This document shows, piece after piece, positions 44,641 through 54,240 of a stretch of 64,000 bases of DNA (its first letter is position 1; each line of letters opens with the position of its first letter). The notes under the pieces are model-generated. The model worked only from the letters and a program-made list of their open reading frames with translations, was not told where the DNA came from and did not search any database. The stretch is from Clostridia bacterium (GTDB lineage: Bacteria; Bacillota; Clostridia; Monoglobales; Monoglobaceae). A program made the position numbers and the translations under genes. Location: positions 1-64,000 of the forward strand of contig CAAGHZ010000001.1 in the NCBI GenBank assembly GCA_900769795.1, in the 5' to 3' direction.

Positions 44641-45426
44641 ATGTCTATACTTGAAATAAAAAACCTTTATAAAAGCTTTGGCAAAACAGAAGTCCTAAAG
44701 GGCGTCAACTTTTCTATGAACGAGGGCGAGGTTGTCTCGATAATAGGCTCTTCAGGTAGTGGCAAAACCACTCTCCTTCGTTGTACAAACTTTTTAGAGC
44801 GCGCCGATGAAGGTAAAATCTTCCTCGATGGCGAGCTTCTTCTTGATGCAGCAAGCGACAAAAAGATGTCTGCATCAGAACTTAGAAAAAAGCAACTTAA
44901 CTTTGGTCTTGTTTTTCAGGACTTTAATTTGTTTCCACAGTACAATGTAATCGACAATGTTATGCTTGCGCCAAAACTTTTGGCAAAAGAGCGACCCGAC
45001 TTTAAGGAAAATAAAAAAGAAATATACGAAGAAATCCGCCAAAATGCAGAGAAAATTCTTGCACGTGTCGGACTTTCGGAAAAACTTGAAAATTACCCAT
45101 GCGAGTTGTCAGGCGGACAAAAACAGCGTGTTTCTATCGCACGCGCTCTTGCACTTAAGCCAAGGATTTTGTTCTTTGATGAACCGACTTCCGCTCTCGA
45201 CCCTGAGCTAACAGGCGAGATTCTCAAGGTTATACGCTCTCTCGCAGCTGAAAATGTTACTATGGTTATTGTTACCCACGAGATTGATTTTGCCGCAAAT
45301 GTCAGCGATAAGGTTATCTTTATGGCAGACGGTGTTGTGGTTGAATCAGGAACCCCCGACGAGGTAATATCAAACCCAAAATGTGAGCGCACTCGTTTGT
45401 TTTTACACAAACTTAACGATAAATAG
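44641..45426 (+). CDS. Polar amino-acid ABC transporter ATP-binding protein
   Basis: A 261-residue ATPase of the GlnQ/HisP type. Walker A is GSSGSGKTT, the Q-loop is LVFQDFNLFPQ, the signature is LSGGQKQRVSIARAL, Walker B is ILFFDEPTSALDPEL, and the H-loop is VTHEID. AAGGGG precedes the ATG. Last gene of the transporter operon. No strong terminator follows; only weak AT hairpins are present before the gap promoter. Confidence 0.96.
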   Translation: MSILEIKNLYKSFGKTEVLKGVNFSMNEGEVVSIIGSSGSGKTTLLRCTNFLERADEGKIFLDGELLLDAASDKKMSASELRKKQLNFGLVFQDFNLFPQYNVIDNVMLAPKLLAKERPDFKENKKEIYEEIRQNAEKILARVGLSEKLENYPCELSGGQKQRVSIARALALKPRILFFDEPTSALDPELTGEILKVIRSLAAENVTMVIVTHEIDFAANVSDKVIFMADGVVVESGTPDEVISNPKCERTRLFLHKLNDK

Positions 45427-45481
45427 ATTTTTTAGGTTTAAAAATATGTTAAATTTTTAACAACTATTTTTAAAAAAGTAC

Positions 45482-45510
45482 TTGTATATTTCTGCTTTAT
45501 AAGGTAAAAT
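45482..45510 (+). promoter_or_regulatory. Sigma-A promoter of gap
   Basis: -35 TTGTAT (45482-45487), 17-base spacer, -10 TAAAAT (45505-45510), about 65 bases before the start. AGGAGG follows at good spacing. Confidence 0.75.
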
Positions 45511-45575
45511 ATACTATGTACGTATTTAACTTTGCAAAAGATAATTTCTAATATATATTCTAGGAGGTTTTTACT

Positions 45576-46586
45576 ATGTCAGTAAAAGTTGCTATTAATG
45601 GTTTTGGACGTATCGGTCGTTTGGCTTTCCGCCAGATGTTCGGTGCAGACGGCTACGAGGTAGTTGCAATCAACGACCTTACAGATCCTAAGATGCTTGC
45701 TCATCTTCTCAAGTATGACTCTTCACAGGGCAGATACGATGGTCACACCGTAGAAGCTGCTGAGGGTGCAATCATTGTAGATGGCAAGAAAATCACAATC
45801 TACAGCGAGCCAAAAGCCGCTGATCTTCCTTGGGGAGAACTCGGCGTAGACGTTGTACTTGAGTGTACAGGTTTCTACTGCTCAAAAGAAAAGTCACAGG
45901 CACACATCGATGCAGGTGCTAAGAAGGTAGTTATTTCTGCTCCGGCAGGCAATGACCTTAAGACTATCGTTTTCAGCGTAAACGAAGATACTCTTACAGC
46001 TGATGATACAATCATCTCTGCTGCATCATGTACAACAAACTGTCTTGCTCCTATGGCAAAGGCTCTTAACGACTACGCTCCTATCCAGACAGGTATCATG
46101 GCTACAATCCATGCTTACACAGGCGACCAGATGATTCTTGACGGTCCTCACAGAAAGGGCGACCTCAGACGTGCAAGAGCAGGCGCTGTAAACATCGTTC
46201 CTAACTCAACAGGTGCTGCAAAGGCTATCGGTCTTGTTATCCCTGAGCTCAACGGTAAGCTCATCGGTGCTGCACAGAGAGTTCCTGTTCCTACAGGTTC
46301 TACAACAATCCTTACAGCTGTTGTTAAGGGCAAGGATGTTACAAAGGACAGCATCAACGCTGCTATGAAGGCTGCAGCTTCTGAGTCATTTGGCTACAAC
46401 GAAGACGAAATCGTATCTTCAGATATCATCGGTATCAGATACGGCTCACTCTTTGATGCTACTCAGACAATGGTTGCTCAGATTTCTGACGATCTTTATG
46501 AGGTTCAGGTTGTTTCCTGGTATGACAACGAGAACAGCTACACAAGTCAGATGGTTAGAACAATCAAATACTTTGCAGAACTCTAA
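45576..46586 (+). CDS. gap: Glyceraldehyde-3-phosphate dehydrogenase, type I
   Basis: Oxidises glyceraldehyde 3-phosphate to 1,3-bisphosphoglycerate in glycolysis. 336 residues. NAD site INGFGRIGR at the N-terminus, Asp34 in AINDLTDP marking NAD rather than NADP preference, catalytic Cys152 in [12 protein letters not shown] and His in the IHAYTGDQ segment. AGGAGG lies before the ATG. Codon use is visibly stricter than in neighbours (ACA for Thr, CCT for Pro, GCT/GCA for Ala), as expected for a very highly expressed gene. It is monocistronic, with strong promoter and terminator. Confidence 0.99.
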   Translation: MSVKVAINGFGRIGRLAFRQMFGADGYEVVAINDLTDPKMLAHLLKYDSSQGRYDGHTVEAAEGAIIVDGKKITIYSEPKAADLPWGELGVDVVLECTGFYCSKEKSQAHIDAGAKKVVISAPAGNDLKTIVFSVNEDTLTADDTIISAASCTTNCLAPMAKALNDYAPIQTGIMATIHAYTGDQMILDGPHRKGDLRRARAGAVNIVPNSTGAAKAIGLVIPELNGKLIGAAQRVPVPTGSTTILTAVVKGKDVTKDSINAAMKAAASESFGYNEDEIVSSDIIGIRYGSLFDATQTMVAQISDDLYEVQVVSWYDNENSYTSQMVRTIKYFAEL

Positions 46587-46599
46587 TCTGTATATTCAA

Positions 46600-46630
46600 A
46601 AGGCGGTGCCAATCGGCACCGCCTTTTTTT
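46600..46630 (+). terminator. Terminator of gap
   Basis: A 12-bp GC-rich perfect stem (46600-46611 with 46616-46627), AATC loop, followed by T-run. Confidence 0.95.
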
Positions 46631-46632
46631 GC

Positions 46633-46659
46633 GGCAGGAGCAAGACCCTGTCCTACAAT
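46633..46659 (-). repeat. Dispersed intergenic palindromic repeat, copy 2
   Basis: Reverse complement of this segment reads TTGTAGGACAGGGTCTTGCT then CCTGCCG, closely matching the unit at 3371-3397. Confidence 0.7.
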
Positions 46660-46679
46660 TGTTTATCATTATTCTTCTT

Positions 46680-46709
46680 TGTAGGGGCGGATGCCCACAT
46701 CCGCTCGAA
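46680..46709 (+). repeat. Related intergenic hairpin repeat, copy 3
   Basis: Starts TGTAGGGGCGGATGCCCACA and continues TCCGCTCG; GCGGATG pairs with CATCCGC. The first ten bases match the start of the other units, but the stem differs. It lies directly before the 3' end of nth. Confidence 0.55.
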
Positions 46710-46715
46710 ACCTTT

Positions 46716-47360
46716 TTACACTCCAACTTTTGGGCAGATATGGTTGATTGGGCAAACGTCACACTTTGGGCCTCTTGCCATACAATACTCACGTCCGTGA
46801 TAGACAAGACAATGACAAAACTGCGACCAATCTTTAGGTGGCAAGAGTTTTTGTAAATCAATCTCTATCTTATACGGATCGGTATTTTTTGTCAGTCCCA
46901 TTCTGTTTGACAGTCTCGTTGCGTGGGTGTCCACCACAACCCCGGGTATACCATAAAAATCGCCAAGCACAAGATTGGCAGTCTTTCTGCCCACCCCCGG
47001 CAACTTTAAAAGTTCTTCCATTGTTTTTGGCACCTCGCCGCCATACTCCTCTATCAACATACGGCAGCATCCTATTATATTTTTTGCCTTATTGCGATAA
47101 AACCCTGTGGAGCGAATATCCTCTCTCAGTTCAAGTTCATCTGCATTTGCAAAGGCATATACATCAGGATATTTTGCAAAAAGGGCAGGGGTCACCATAT
47201 TCACTCTTGCGTCGGTGCACTGTGCCGCAAGCTGCGTCGCAATAAGCAGCTGCAAAGCGTTGTCGTATTCAAGGGTACAATCAGCATCGCTGTATACCAC
47301 ATTAAAAACCCTGTTTATTTCCGTTGCTCTTTCTCTTTTTGCCGTCAAACTCTCCCTCAT
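46716..47360 (-). CDS. nth: Endonuclease III (DNA glycosylase/AP lyase)
   Basis: Removes oxidised pyrimidines and cuts the resulting abasic site. 214 residues. The helix-hairpin-helix with catalytic Lys is LPGVGRKTANLVLGD, catalytic Asp is in VVVDTHATRLSNRMGL, and the C-terminal [4Fe-4S] loop is CMARGPKCDVCPINHICP (C-x6-C-x2-C-x5-C). I start at the ATG at 47360 with AGGAAAG 7 bases upstream; the TTG at 47366 is an alternative. It is divergent from glyA and convergent with gap. Confidence 0.96.
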   Translation of the reverse strand: MRESLTAKRERATEINRVFNVVYSDADCTLEYDNALQLLIATQLAAQCTDARVNMVTPALFAKYPDVYAFANADELELREDIRSTGFYRNKAKNIIGCCRMLIEEYGGEVPKTMEELLKLPGVGRKTANLVLGDFYGIPGVVVDTHATRLSNRMGLTKNTDPYKIEIDLQKLLPPKDWSQFCHCLVYHGREYCMARGPKCDVCPINHICPKVGV

Positions 47361-47414
47361 ACACAATCTTTCCTCTCAATTTACTGTATATATAGACAAA
47401 CTTTTAAATTACTA

Positions 47415-47443
47415 TTGCAAAACTACCTATAATCAATTATAAT
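47415..47443 (+). promoter_or_regulatory. Sigma-A promoter of glyA-rarA
   Basis: -35 TTGCAA (47415-47420), 17-base spacer, perfect -10 TATAAT (47438-47443), about 55 bases before glyA. Confidence 0.8.
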
Positions 47444-47497
47444 ATTAAATGAGATAATTTGCAATAATTAAAATTTCATATAAACGGAGGATACACA

Positions 47498-48736
47498 ATG
47501 TTCGAACTTGAAAACATCAAAAAATACGATCCTGAGGTAGCCGAGGCTATCAACAAGGAAATTAACAGACAACGCGGCAAAATAGAACTGATCGCCTCAG
47601 AAAACTTTGTCAGCCCTGCAGTTATGGAGGCAATGGGAACTCCTCTCACCAATAAGTATGCAGAGGGATATCCCGGCAAACGCTACTACGGTGGTTGCGA
47701 GTATGTTGACATTGTAGAAGATTTGGCAAGAGACCGCGCCAAGGAACTCTTTGGGGCAGAATTTGCAAATGTTCAGCCACACTCAGGTGCATCTGCAAAC
47801 CTTGCAGTTTTCTTTGCGGCTATGGAGCCGGGCGACACATACCTTGGTATGAATCTTGCACACGGCGGACACCTGAGCCATGGTTCACCTGTAAATATTT
47901 CAGGCAAGTACTTTAACGTTGTTCCCTATGGCGTAAACGCCGAGACACATATGATAGACTATGACGAGGTAAGACGTCTTGCCCACGAGAATAAGCCAAA
48001 ACTTATTTTGGCAGGTGCAAGCGCTTATGCCCGCGAAATTGACTTTGCAAAATTCCGCGAAATCGCTGACGAGGTTGGCGCATATCTTATGGTTGATATG
48101 GCACACATCGCAGGTCTTGTCGCTGCAGGTCTTCACCAGAGCCCTGTACCTTACGCAGACTTTGTAACAACCACAACCCACAAAACATTGAGAGGTCCAA
48201 GAGGCGGCCTTATCCTCTGCAAAGAAGAATATGGTGCAATGATTAACAAGGCTGTATTCCCCGGATGTCAGGGCGGACCTTTGATGCACGTAATTGCCGG
48301 CAAGGCAGTATGTCTTAAAGAAGCTCTCTCACCTGAGTTTAAAGCATACCAGACTCAGGTTAAGACAAACGCTGCAAAACTTGCAGCCGAGCTTATGGCA
48401 AGAGATATCGACATCGTATCAGGCGGCACAGACAACCACCTTATGCTTGTAAGCCTCTTAAAGCAGGACAAAACAGGCAAAGAGGTTGAAGCAAATCTTG
48501 ATAAGGTTGGCATCACCTGTAACAAGAACACAATCCCCAACGACCCCAAGAGCCCCTTTGTTACAAGCGGCGTAAGACTTGGTACCCCTGCGGTTACAAC
48601 AAGAGGATTTAAAGAAGAAGATATGACAGAGGTTGCTGATTTGATTTCTATGGTAATCAAAGACTTTGACGGCAACTGCGATGAGGTTGCTGACCGCGTC
48701 CAGGCTCTCTGCAAAAAGCATCCGCTTTATGAATAA
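47498..48736 (+). CDS. glyA: Serine hydroxymethyltransferase
   Basis: Converts serine and tetrahydrofolate to glycine and methylene-tetrahydrofolate with pyridoxal phosphate. 412 residues. [18 protein letters not shown] and [18 protein letters not shown] near the N-terminus, [13 protein letters not shown], and the Schiff-base Lys in [15 protein letters not shown] near residue 228. GGAGG precedes the ATG. The rarA start lies inside the last codons. Confidence 0.98.
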   Translation: MFELENIKKYDPEVAEAINKEINRQRGKIELIASENFVSPAVMEAMGTPLTNKYAEGYPGKRYYGGCEYVDIVEDLARDRAKELFGAEFANVQPHSGASANLAVFFAAMEPGDTYLGMNLAHGGHLSHGSPVNISGKYFNVVPYGVNAETHMIDYDEVRRLAHENKPKLILAGASAYAREIDFAKFREIADEVGAYLMVDMAHIAGLVAAGLHQSPVPYADFVTTTTHKTLRGPRGGLILCKEEYGAMINKAVFPGCQGGPLMHVIAGKAVCLKEALSPEFKAYQTQVKTNAAKLAAELMARDIDIVSGGTDNHLMLVSLLKQDKTGKEVEANLDKVGITCNKNTIPNDPKSPFVTSGVRLGTPAVTTRGFKEEDMTEVADLISMVIKDFDGNCDEVADRVQALCKKHPLYE

Positions 48737-50009
48737 GCCACTTGCAGACAGAATTCGCCCCACCTGCCTTGACGATGTTGCAGGTCAACGCCACATCCTC
48801 GGCAAAGGGCGAATTTTAAGAAACATAATAGAGAGCGGAAAAATCCCGTGTATGATTTTCTACGGTCCGTCAGGCACAGGTAAGACGACTGTTGCAAACA
48901 TTGCAGCATCTATCAGCAACCGCCCCCTCTATCGCCTCAATGCAACAAATGCATCGGTTGCCGATATAAAGGCGATTGTAAAAGAGAGCGAAGGTCTGTT
49001 CGGTCAGGAAGGCGTTCTTCTGTACCTTGACGAGATACAGAACTTTAACAAAAAGCAGCAGCAATCGCTGCTTGAGTACACAGAGAATGGCAAGATAACC
49101 CTGATTGCAAGCACAACCGAAAATCCTTACTTCTATGTTTATAATGCGATTCTCAGCAGAAGTACGGTTTTTGAGTTCCGCCCTCTTACAAATGCAGATA
49201 TATGCGATGTACTCAGGCGTGCAATTAAGATTCTTCAAGATGAAGATTTTCACAAAGATTCTCTTGTTTCCGAGGAGGATTTCCTCTTTGCCATTGCAGA
49301 AAAATCAGGCGGTGATGTAAGGCGTGCGCTTAACTCTCTTGAACTTGCTGTATGCTATACCGCCCCCAATGCCGGTGGCAAGATTGTTCTCACCCCCGAG
49401 GTTGCAGAACAATGCACCCAAAAGAAAGTCTTTCAGTATGATAAAATGGGCGACAGCCACTACGACATACTCAGCGCCTTTCAAAAATCAATAAGGGGCA
49501 GCGACCCCGATGCGGCGGTGCACTACCTTGCAAGACTTGTGGCGGCTGATGATATTCAGTCAATTTGCAGACGGCTTATGGTCATAGCCTGTGAGGATGT
49601 AGGCCTTGCCTACCCAAGCGCAATAACTATTGTAAAGTCCTGTGTGGACAGTGCGCTTATGCTTGGTTTCCCCGAGGCAAGAATACCTCTCGCTCATGCG
49701 ACCGTATTGCTTGCCACTGCTCCCAAGTCAAACTCTGCCTATATGGCAATTAACTCTGCTCTTTATGATATAGAGCATATTGATACAGGCTCAATCCCGA
49801 GACAACTGCAGAATATGCATCTTGATGGCGAGGGAGATTTGCCAAAAGGACAGAACTATCTCTATCCCCACGACTATCCAAATCACTATGTTGAGCAACA
49901 ATATCTGCCCGACAAGATAAAAGACAAGGTATACTATACTGCCGGCAACAATAAGGCAGAGCAAAACGCAAAAGAATATTGGGACAACATCAAAAAGGGC
50001 AACCGATAA
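48729..50009 (+). CDS. rarA: Replication-associated recombination protein A (RarA/MgsA AAA ATPase)
   Basis: A 426-residue clamp-loader-like AAA+ ATPase acting at stalled replication forks. [20 protein letters not shown] at the N-terminus, Walker [14 protein letters not shown], Walker [16 protein letters not shown], sensor 1 [11 protein letters not shown], and the C-terminal tetramerisation domain ([20 protein letters not shown] and [10 protein letters not shown]). The start is the ATG at 48729, overlapping the glyA stop by 8 bases with only a weak site, which implies translational coupling; a frame from 48666 lies within glyA and is not credible. Confidence 0.96.
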   Translation: MNKPLADRIRPTCLDDVAGQRHILGKGRILRNIIESGKIPCMIFYGPSGTGKTTVANIAASISNRPLYRLNATNASVADIKAIVKESEGLFGQEGVLLYLDEIQNFNKKQQQSLLEYTENGKITLIASTTENPYFYVYNAILSRSTVFEFRPLTNADICDVLRRAIKILQDEDFHKDSLVSEEDFLFAIAEKSGGDVRRALNSLELAVCYTAPNAGGKIVLTPEVAEQCTQKKVFQYDKMGDSHYDILSAFQKSIRGSDPDAAVHYLARLVAADDIQSICRRLMVIACEDVGLAYPSAITIVKSCVDSALMLGFPEARIPLAHATVLLATAPKSNSAYMAINSALYDIEHIDTGSIPRQLQNMHLDGEGDLPKGQNYLYPHDYPNHYVEQQYLPDKIKDKVYYTAGNNKAEQNAKEYWDNIKKGNR

Positions 50010-50022
50010 GGCTGCCCTTTTT
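49992..50022. terminator. Bidirectional terminator between rarA and rqcP
   Basis: A 10-bp stem (49992-50001 with 50013-50022), A-run left and T-run right. The rarA stop codon lies in the loop. Confidence 0.85.
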
Positions 50023-50027
50023 AAACT

Positions 50028-50270
50028 TTATTCTACTGCTTCGTACATTCCTCTTGCATCGTCCTTAAAGGCGGTGTCTTTTACCTCTAAGACACGTACC
50101 GTAAGGGGTCTTGCACCGAACAAGATGGTAATCTCGTCCCCTACCTTTACATCATAGGATGCTCTTGCGACCTTTCCATTTACGCTGACACGTCCGCCGT
50201 CGCAGGCTTCGTTGGCAACGGTTCTTCTCTTTATCAGTCTTGAAACCTTTAAATATTTATCAAGTCTCAT
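50028..50270 (-). CDS. rqcP: S4-domain ribosome quality-control factor RqcP (YabO family)
   Basis: An 80-residue S4 RNA-binding protein, [20 protein letters not shown] at the N-terminus, then [20 protein letters not shown]. Length and sequence match B. subtilis YabO, now RqcP, which helps RqcH add alanine tails on stalled large subunits. It overlaps mazG by 4 bases (ATGA) and sits in the conserved order spoVB-like, mazG, rqcP. The alternative, Hsp15, is longer. Confidence 0.93.
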   Translation of the reverse strand: MRLDKYLKVSRLIKRRTVANEACDGGRVSVNGKVARASYDVKVGDEITILFGARPLTVRVLEVKDTAFKDDARGMYEAVE

Positions 50271-50923
50271 TTCTTACTCTCCTCAAACTTTTCAAATTCA
50301 TCAATATACTTTCTTAAATATCCCGACAGAGCCACCTCTGCATCTATATCATACTTGTTACATGCTGATATAACCTCAAAAAGCAGTTTGCCAAATTCCT
50401 CCTCTGTCTTTGCACCAACCTCTGCATCTATTCGCTCATATCCGTTCTTTACTGCCTTTTTCTCTACCTTTTGGGCACGCATAAGGGATGGCAAATATGC
50501 AGAAACCCCGCGCATCTCGTCAGCGATTGTACCCTGTTCCCTGTCTGCCCTCTTTATGGCATCCCAATTTTTAATAACCGCCTCGCTGTTTTCTACCTCT
50601 ACATTCCCAAATACATGAGGGTGACGATGTATTAACTTGCGGCAGATTGCATCTGTTACATCTTCCATCTCATACTCTCCGTCATCCTTTGCAATCTGTG
50701 CATGAAGCACTACCTGAAGAAGCACATCTCCGCTCTCATCAGCTATCTTTTCTGCTCTTTTGCCGTCTATTGCCTCAACAAGTTCATACGCCTCTTCTAT
50801 CATGCTCTTGCGTATACTCTCGTGGGTTTGCTCCATATCCCACGGGCAACCGCCCGGCGCACGAAGTTTTGCGACTATGTCTACAAGTTCTTCAAATGTG
50901 TATTTTCCATCTTTATATTTCAT
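50267..50923 (-). CDS. mazG: Nucleoside triphosphate pyrophosphohydrolase MazG
   Basis: A 218-residue all-helical hydrolase of non-canonical nucleoside triphosphates. The metal-binding EExxE...ExxD pattern is [10 protein letters not shown] followed by [15 protein letters not shown], with [20 protein letters not shown] before it and HRHPHVFG after it, all MazG hallmarks. The N-terminal methylase domain of B. subtilis YabN is absent. The start is the ATG at 50923 with AAAGG 8 bases upstream; GTG at 50932 is an alternative. It lies 20 bases after the flippase gene. Confidence 0.95.
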   Translation of the reverse strand: MKYKDGKYTFEELVDIVAKLRAPGGCPWDMEQTHESIRKSMIEEAYELVEAIDGKRAEKIADESGDVLLQVVLHAQIAKDDGEYEMEDVTDAICRKLIHRHPHVFGNVEVENSEAVIKNWDAIKRADREQGTIADEMRGVSAYLPSLMRAQKVEKKAVKNGYERIDAEVGAKTEEEFGKLLFEVISACNKYDIDAEVALSGYLRKYIDEFEKFEESKK

Positions 50924-50943
50924 TTGTATCACCTTTTCTGTAC

Positions 50944-52680
50944 CTATTTAATTAACTTATATCTCTCAAGTATTCCTGCAATTTTCTGGCCCTTTGGCAG
51001 CATCATTATATCTTCTTTTTTAACTGCCGAAATTGCAAACACCGCTATTGTATAAACTATTGCACAAACAGCAATTTCTGCAAGGCACATTACCTTACCG
51101 ATTGGCAGGAATGTAGACATTACAAATCCTGCCCCACCCATGATTAACGCTGCAAGTATGGGCTTGATCACAAAACTGTTCCATTTAAACTCTATTCCCG
51201 CTACCTTGATTATTGATATAACATTTAAAACCGCTATAATTAAATAGCATACACCCGTACCAACAGGTGCGCCGTCTATCCCAAGATATGGTATGCAAAG
51301 ATAGTTGACCATAATCTTTACCACTCCGCCTATAACCATATGTATAACGGGCTTATACACCTTGCCGTAGGCTTGCAGAATTGCGTTGGAAACCTGAACG
51401 ATACCCACAGGAATAATCGCAAGGGACAATATCTTTAAAACTGTATGGGCGTTATAATCGCCAAAAAGAAAACTCAGTATCTCTTTTGACAAGACCGCCA
51501 TACCTATAGCACAAGGTGCTGCAAACAAAACTGCAATTCTGATCGTACTCTCGGTAATCGTCTTTGCATCTACCCTCTTTGCTCTTGCAACTGCCGCAGA
51601 TATAGCAGGTACAAAACTTGTACCAAGTGCCACAACCAATGTCAGCGGAAGATTAAACATAGTCAGCGCCTTGCCTGTATACATGCCATAGAGAGTCGCT
51701 GCTTTTTGCGTTAAGAGCTCTGCTCCGCTCCACCCCTCCGTCACCATCTTTTCAAAGAAAGAAGTTCCTCTCTCAAACATATGAGCATATGCGTCAAAAA
51801 CCTCAGGACGTATTACAAGACGATGGCTGATTGTACCCATATCAATAAGTGTGGTAAGACTTGAAACCGATGCACCAATTGTGATGGGTATTGCAATTTT
51901 AACAAGTTCTTTAAGAATTGTTTTGCTGTTTCTTGGTTCTATACCATCAGAAACCACTTGCTTCTTTCTTCTGTTCCCAATGTATATAACGCTCAATAGC
52001 AGACAAGACAAAAGCGTTCCGACTGTTACACCGAAAATCGCACCTGCCGAGGCAAATACAGTTTGAGTATGAGGTGAATTTACTTCCTTTGCGCCAAAAT
52101 CAACAAGTCCTCCGAGCGCCCCATTGACAGTCATACTCATAAAAATCCATGCGCCCGCAAGACCGATGAGCATCTTGCCCGTAGATTCTATAACCTCACT
52201 GAATGCGGTTGGATACATATTCTGTCTACCCTGAAAATATCCGCGATACGCTGAGGTCATCGCCACAAAGAATACCGCCGGTGCTATGGCAGTTATACCA
52301 AGAGTTGCATCGGGGATTCCTACGAGGGTTGCAAGCTTATCCGCAAATATAAACATAATAAGCGTGCCGATAAGACCGACTACCGCCAAAAATCCAAAGG
52401 CAACCCTGAAAATCTTACGCGACTCTTTCTCTGCCCCTTTTGCAGCACTCTCTGATACCATCTTGGAAATCGCAACAGGAAATCCCGCCGTCGCAATAAT
52501 AAACATAAACGTATATATTTGATAAGCAACATTAAAATAGCCGCTACCATCATCCCCAATGAGGTTTATTAGCGGAACCTTAAAAAATGCACCTATAATT
52601 TTTACAATCAAATTTGCAAGGCCAAGTACAAGCGCTCCTTTTACAAAGCTCTGTCCTTTGCTTTTAATATTTTCAGACAT
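50944..52680 (-). CDS. SpoVB/YabM-type polysaccharide flippase (MVF superfamily)
   Basis: A 578-residue membrane protein with about 14 TM segments. It opens SFVKGALVLGLANLIVKIIG and continues KVPLINLIGDDGSGYFN, typical of the SpoVB/MurJ-like lipid-linked oligosaccharide flippases. In B. subtilis the same place before mazG and rqcP is held by yabM; the paralogue spoVB acts in spore cortex synthesis. Either role fits. GAGGTGG lies just before the ATG. The promoter is at 52730-52758. Confidence 0.92.
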   Translation of the reverse strand: MSENIKSKGQSFVKGALVLGLANLIVKIIGAFFKVPLINLIGDDGSGYFNVAYQIYTFMFIIATAGFPVAISKMVSESAAKGAEKESRKIFRVAFGFLAVVGLIGTLIMFIFADKLATLVGIPDATLGITAIAPAVFFVAMTSAYRGYFQGRQNMYPTAFSEVIESTGKMLIGLAGAWIFMSMTVNGALGGLVDFGAKEVNSPHTQTVFASAGAIFGVTVGTLLSCLLLSVIYIGNRRKKQVVSDGIEPRNSKTILKELVKIAIPITIGASVSSLTTLIDMGTISHRLVIRPEVFDAYAHMFERGTSFFEKMVTEGWSGAELLTQKAATLYGMYTGKALTMFNLPLTLVVALGTSFVPAISAAVARAKRVDAKTITESTIRIAVLFAAPCAIGMAVLSKEILSFLFGDYNAHTVLKILSLAIIPVGIVQVSNAILQAYGKVYKPVIHMVIGGVVKIMVNYLCIPYLGIDGAPVGTGVCYLIIAVLNVISIIKVAGIEFKWNSFVIKPILAALIMGGAGFVMSTFLPIGKVMCLAEIAVCAIVYTIAVFAISAVKKEDIMMLPKGQKIAGILERYKLIK

Positions 52681-52729
52681 TTAACCACCTCGTATACTAC
52701 CAATCACCGCATAATTGTTAATTACTACA

Positions 52730-52758
52730 AGTATACACTACTTTATTGAAAAAAACAA
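52730..52758 (-). promoter_or_regulatory. Sigma-A promoter of the flippase-mazG-rqcP operon
   Basis: Minus strand: -35 TTGTTT (52753-52758), 17-base spacer, -10 TATACT (52730-52735), about 50 bases before the flippase start. Confidence 0.6.
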
Positions 52759-52837
52759 CCAAAACACCATAAATTTTTTGTGACATAGCGGTTACAGATA
52801 CCAAGTGTGCTACACCTACACATGTCATAGCAGAAAG

Positions 52838-52868
52838 ATAAAGCGAGGTATATTATACCTCGCTTTAT
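52838..52868. terminator. Terminator-like hairpin after the acyltransferase gene
   Basis: A 13-bp perfect stem (52838-52850 with 52856-52868) with TATTA loop. The T-run is short on both strands, so efficiency is uncertain. Confidence 0.65.
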
Positions 52869-52911
52869 TTACAGTTATTAAACACGGCCTAGAACTATTA
52901 TTTCGTCTTTT

Positions 52912-53982
52912 TTATTGATGCCTTTTTGTGCGACCACCCAGAAATATCGCATAAACCCCGGGCAGAAACTTCTCAAGAAAGGCACATGCACCATTTATGA
53001 TTACAATTGTAAGAACAACCATAACCATAAACTTAGGAATCTCCAGCCACTCATTTTGCGGCGCGAAGAAAGAAAGTACTTTAAGTATAATTATTGCAAT
53101 ATTGAGATGCATTGCATAAATAGCAAATGAACGGCGATAAATTGCTCTTGGTTTAATTCGCTCAATAAAAATATCTACCACGTTCCACAAAGCAAATGAT
53201 GCAAGGGTATATACGATAGTCTCTATTAAATAATTACTGATATGTAATCCTTGCGGAACTATATTCTTCGCGAAAATATATGCACAAAGCAACACAACAG
53301 ACACAATTTGCATTGGCTTTGACGATTTGTTTGAAGCAAAATCAAAGAAATGATAACCGATAATTGCCCCTATTAAATAAAAAACGATTGACATGGGATA
53401 ATAAAATACATCCGTCGGAATGTAAAAACCAAACAAAGATACTATGGACAAACATATAATCGTAGTTATACCAATATACTTATTTCGGATAAACACAAAC
53501 AACAAAGGTGCCGCAAGGGAAAATATAATTATATCAAATATAAACCAAAACGGCATATTGCTCCCATAGAAGAAAATACCTTTTAGTATACTTACAGGCG
53601 TCAAAGGATATGGCTCGCTTATTGCAGAAAATTTTGAAACAAAGGAGTAGGAGCACAAAATATCCCAAAGCATCCATACGGCATTCCAAAGCAAATAGGG
53701 TATAATCAGAGTATATACTCTGGATTTGATTTTCCTCAGGTATTTTTTGTTGCTATAATCTTTAAAAAAAGATATTCCCGACAACATAAAAAACATAGGG
53801 ACCGCAAATTGTGTAATGGATCGCGAGAAAAAATAGGATGTTTTATGATTAACAACAGAAATAAAGTTATCACTCACGCATTCCTGAGCAAAATATGAAT
53901 GGATAAATAACACAAGAATACTTAATAAAAAAGAGATAAACTCTTTCTTCTTCCAGAAATTTGTTTCACTTTTATCGTTCAT
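52912..53982 (-). CDS. Acyltransferase-3 family membrane protein
   Basis: A 356-residue membrane protein with about ten TM segments, of the OafA/WecH group that transfers acyl groups (often acetyl) onto cell-surface sugars. Landmarks are the early His in FLLSILVLFIHSYF, QFAVPMFFMLSGISFFK, and PFWFIFDIIIFSL. The substrate is unknown. It sits between the flippase gene and the divergent spoVT, breaking a gene order that is continuous in Bacillus, so it may be a later insertion. The ATG at 53982 has GAGGTGA 6 bases upstream. The promoter is at 54012-54040. Confidence 0.9.
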   Translation of the reverse strand: MNDKSETNFWKKKEFISFLLSILVLFIHSYFAQECVSDNFISVVNHKTSYFFSRSITQFAVPMFFMLSGISFFKDYSNKKYLRKIKSRVYTLIIPYLLWNAVWMLWDILCSYSFVSKFSAISEPYPLTPVSILKGIFFYGSNMPFWFIFDIIIFSLAAPLLFVFIRNKYIGITTIICLSIVSLFGFYIPTDVFYYPMSIVFYLIGAIIGYHFFDFASNKSSKPMQIVSVVLLCAYIFAKNIVPQGLHISNYLIETIVYTLASFALWNVVDIFIERIKPRAIYRRSFAIYAMHLNIAIIILKVLSFFAPQNEWLEIPKFMVMVVLTIVIINGACAFLEKFLPGVYAIFLGGRTKRHQ

Positions 53983-54011
53983 TTTTAGTCACCTCAGGTT
54001 TTTATTGGATA

Positions 54012-54040
54012 ATTATATCATATATGTGGTAAAAAGTAAA
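54012..54040 (-). promoter_or_regulatory. Sigma-A promoter of the acyltransferase gene
   Basis: Minus strand: -35 TTTACT (54035-54040), 17-base spacer, perfect -10 TATAAT (54012-54017), 30 bases before the start. Confidence 0.6.
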
Positions 54041-54069
54041 TCCCACCATTTTCCTTACATAAAAATTCC

Positions 54070-54097
54070 TTGATTGCACAAAATACATTTATAAAAT
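54070..54097 (+). promoter_or_regulatory. Possible promoter of spoVT, upstream of the repeat pair
   Basis: -35 TTGATT (54070-54075), 16-base spacer, -10 TAAAAT (54092-54097). If used, the spoVT leader would contain both repeat units. A sporulation-sigma promoter is also possible but not evident. Confidence 0.4.
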
Positions 54098-54108
54098 TAA
54101 TCAAAGCA

Positions 54109-54156
54109 AAGCCTCCATCACCTAGAGGGAGGGGGACCGCTTGCGGTGGAGGGATT
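54109..54156 (+). repeat. Double-hairpin dispersed element, unit 3
   Basis: Same layout as units 1 and 2: head hairpin (GCCTCC with GGGAGG), second hairpin ACCGC with GCGGT, tail GGAGGGATT. The sequence itself differs from units 1 and 2. Confidence 0.72.
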
Positions 54157-54169
54157 TTGAAAAATCAGC

Positions 54170-54218
54170 AATCCCCCAGTCGCCTTACGGTGCCAGTCCC
54201 ATTTAGGCAAGTGGGTCT
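54170..54218 (-). repeat. Double-hairpin dispersed element, unit 4
   Basis: On the minus strand: AGACCCACTTGCC head, a GGCACCGTAAGGCG-like second hairpin, tail CTGGGGGATT. It faces unit 3 tail to tail with 13 bases between, in the leader of spoVT. Confidence 0.7.
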
Positions 54219-54240
54219 TAATTATCAAAGGAGTATCAAA

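Noticed and set aside
47361..47497. Glycine riboswitch or T-box before glyA
   Set aside because: The leader is short and AT-rich with a plain sigma-A promoter about 55 bases before the start; no conserved stem or T-box sequence is visible.
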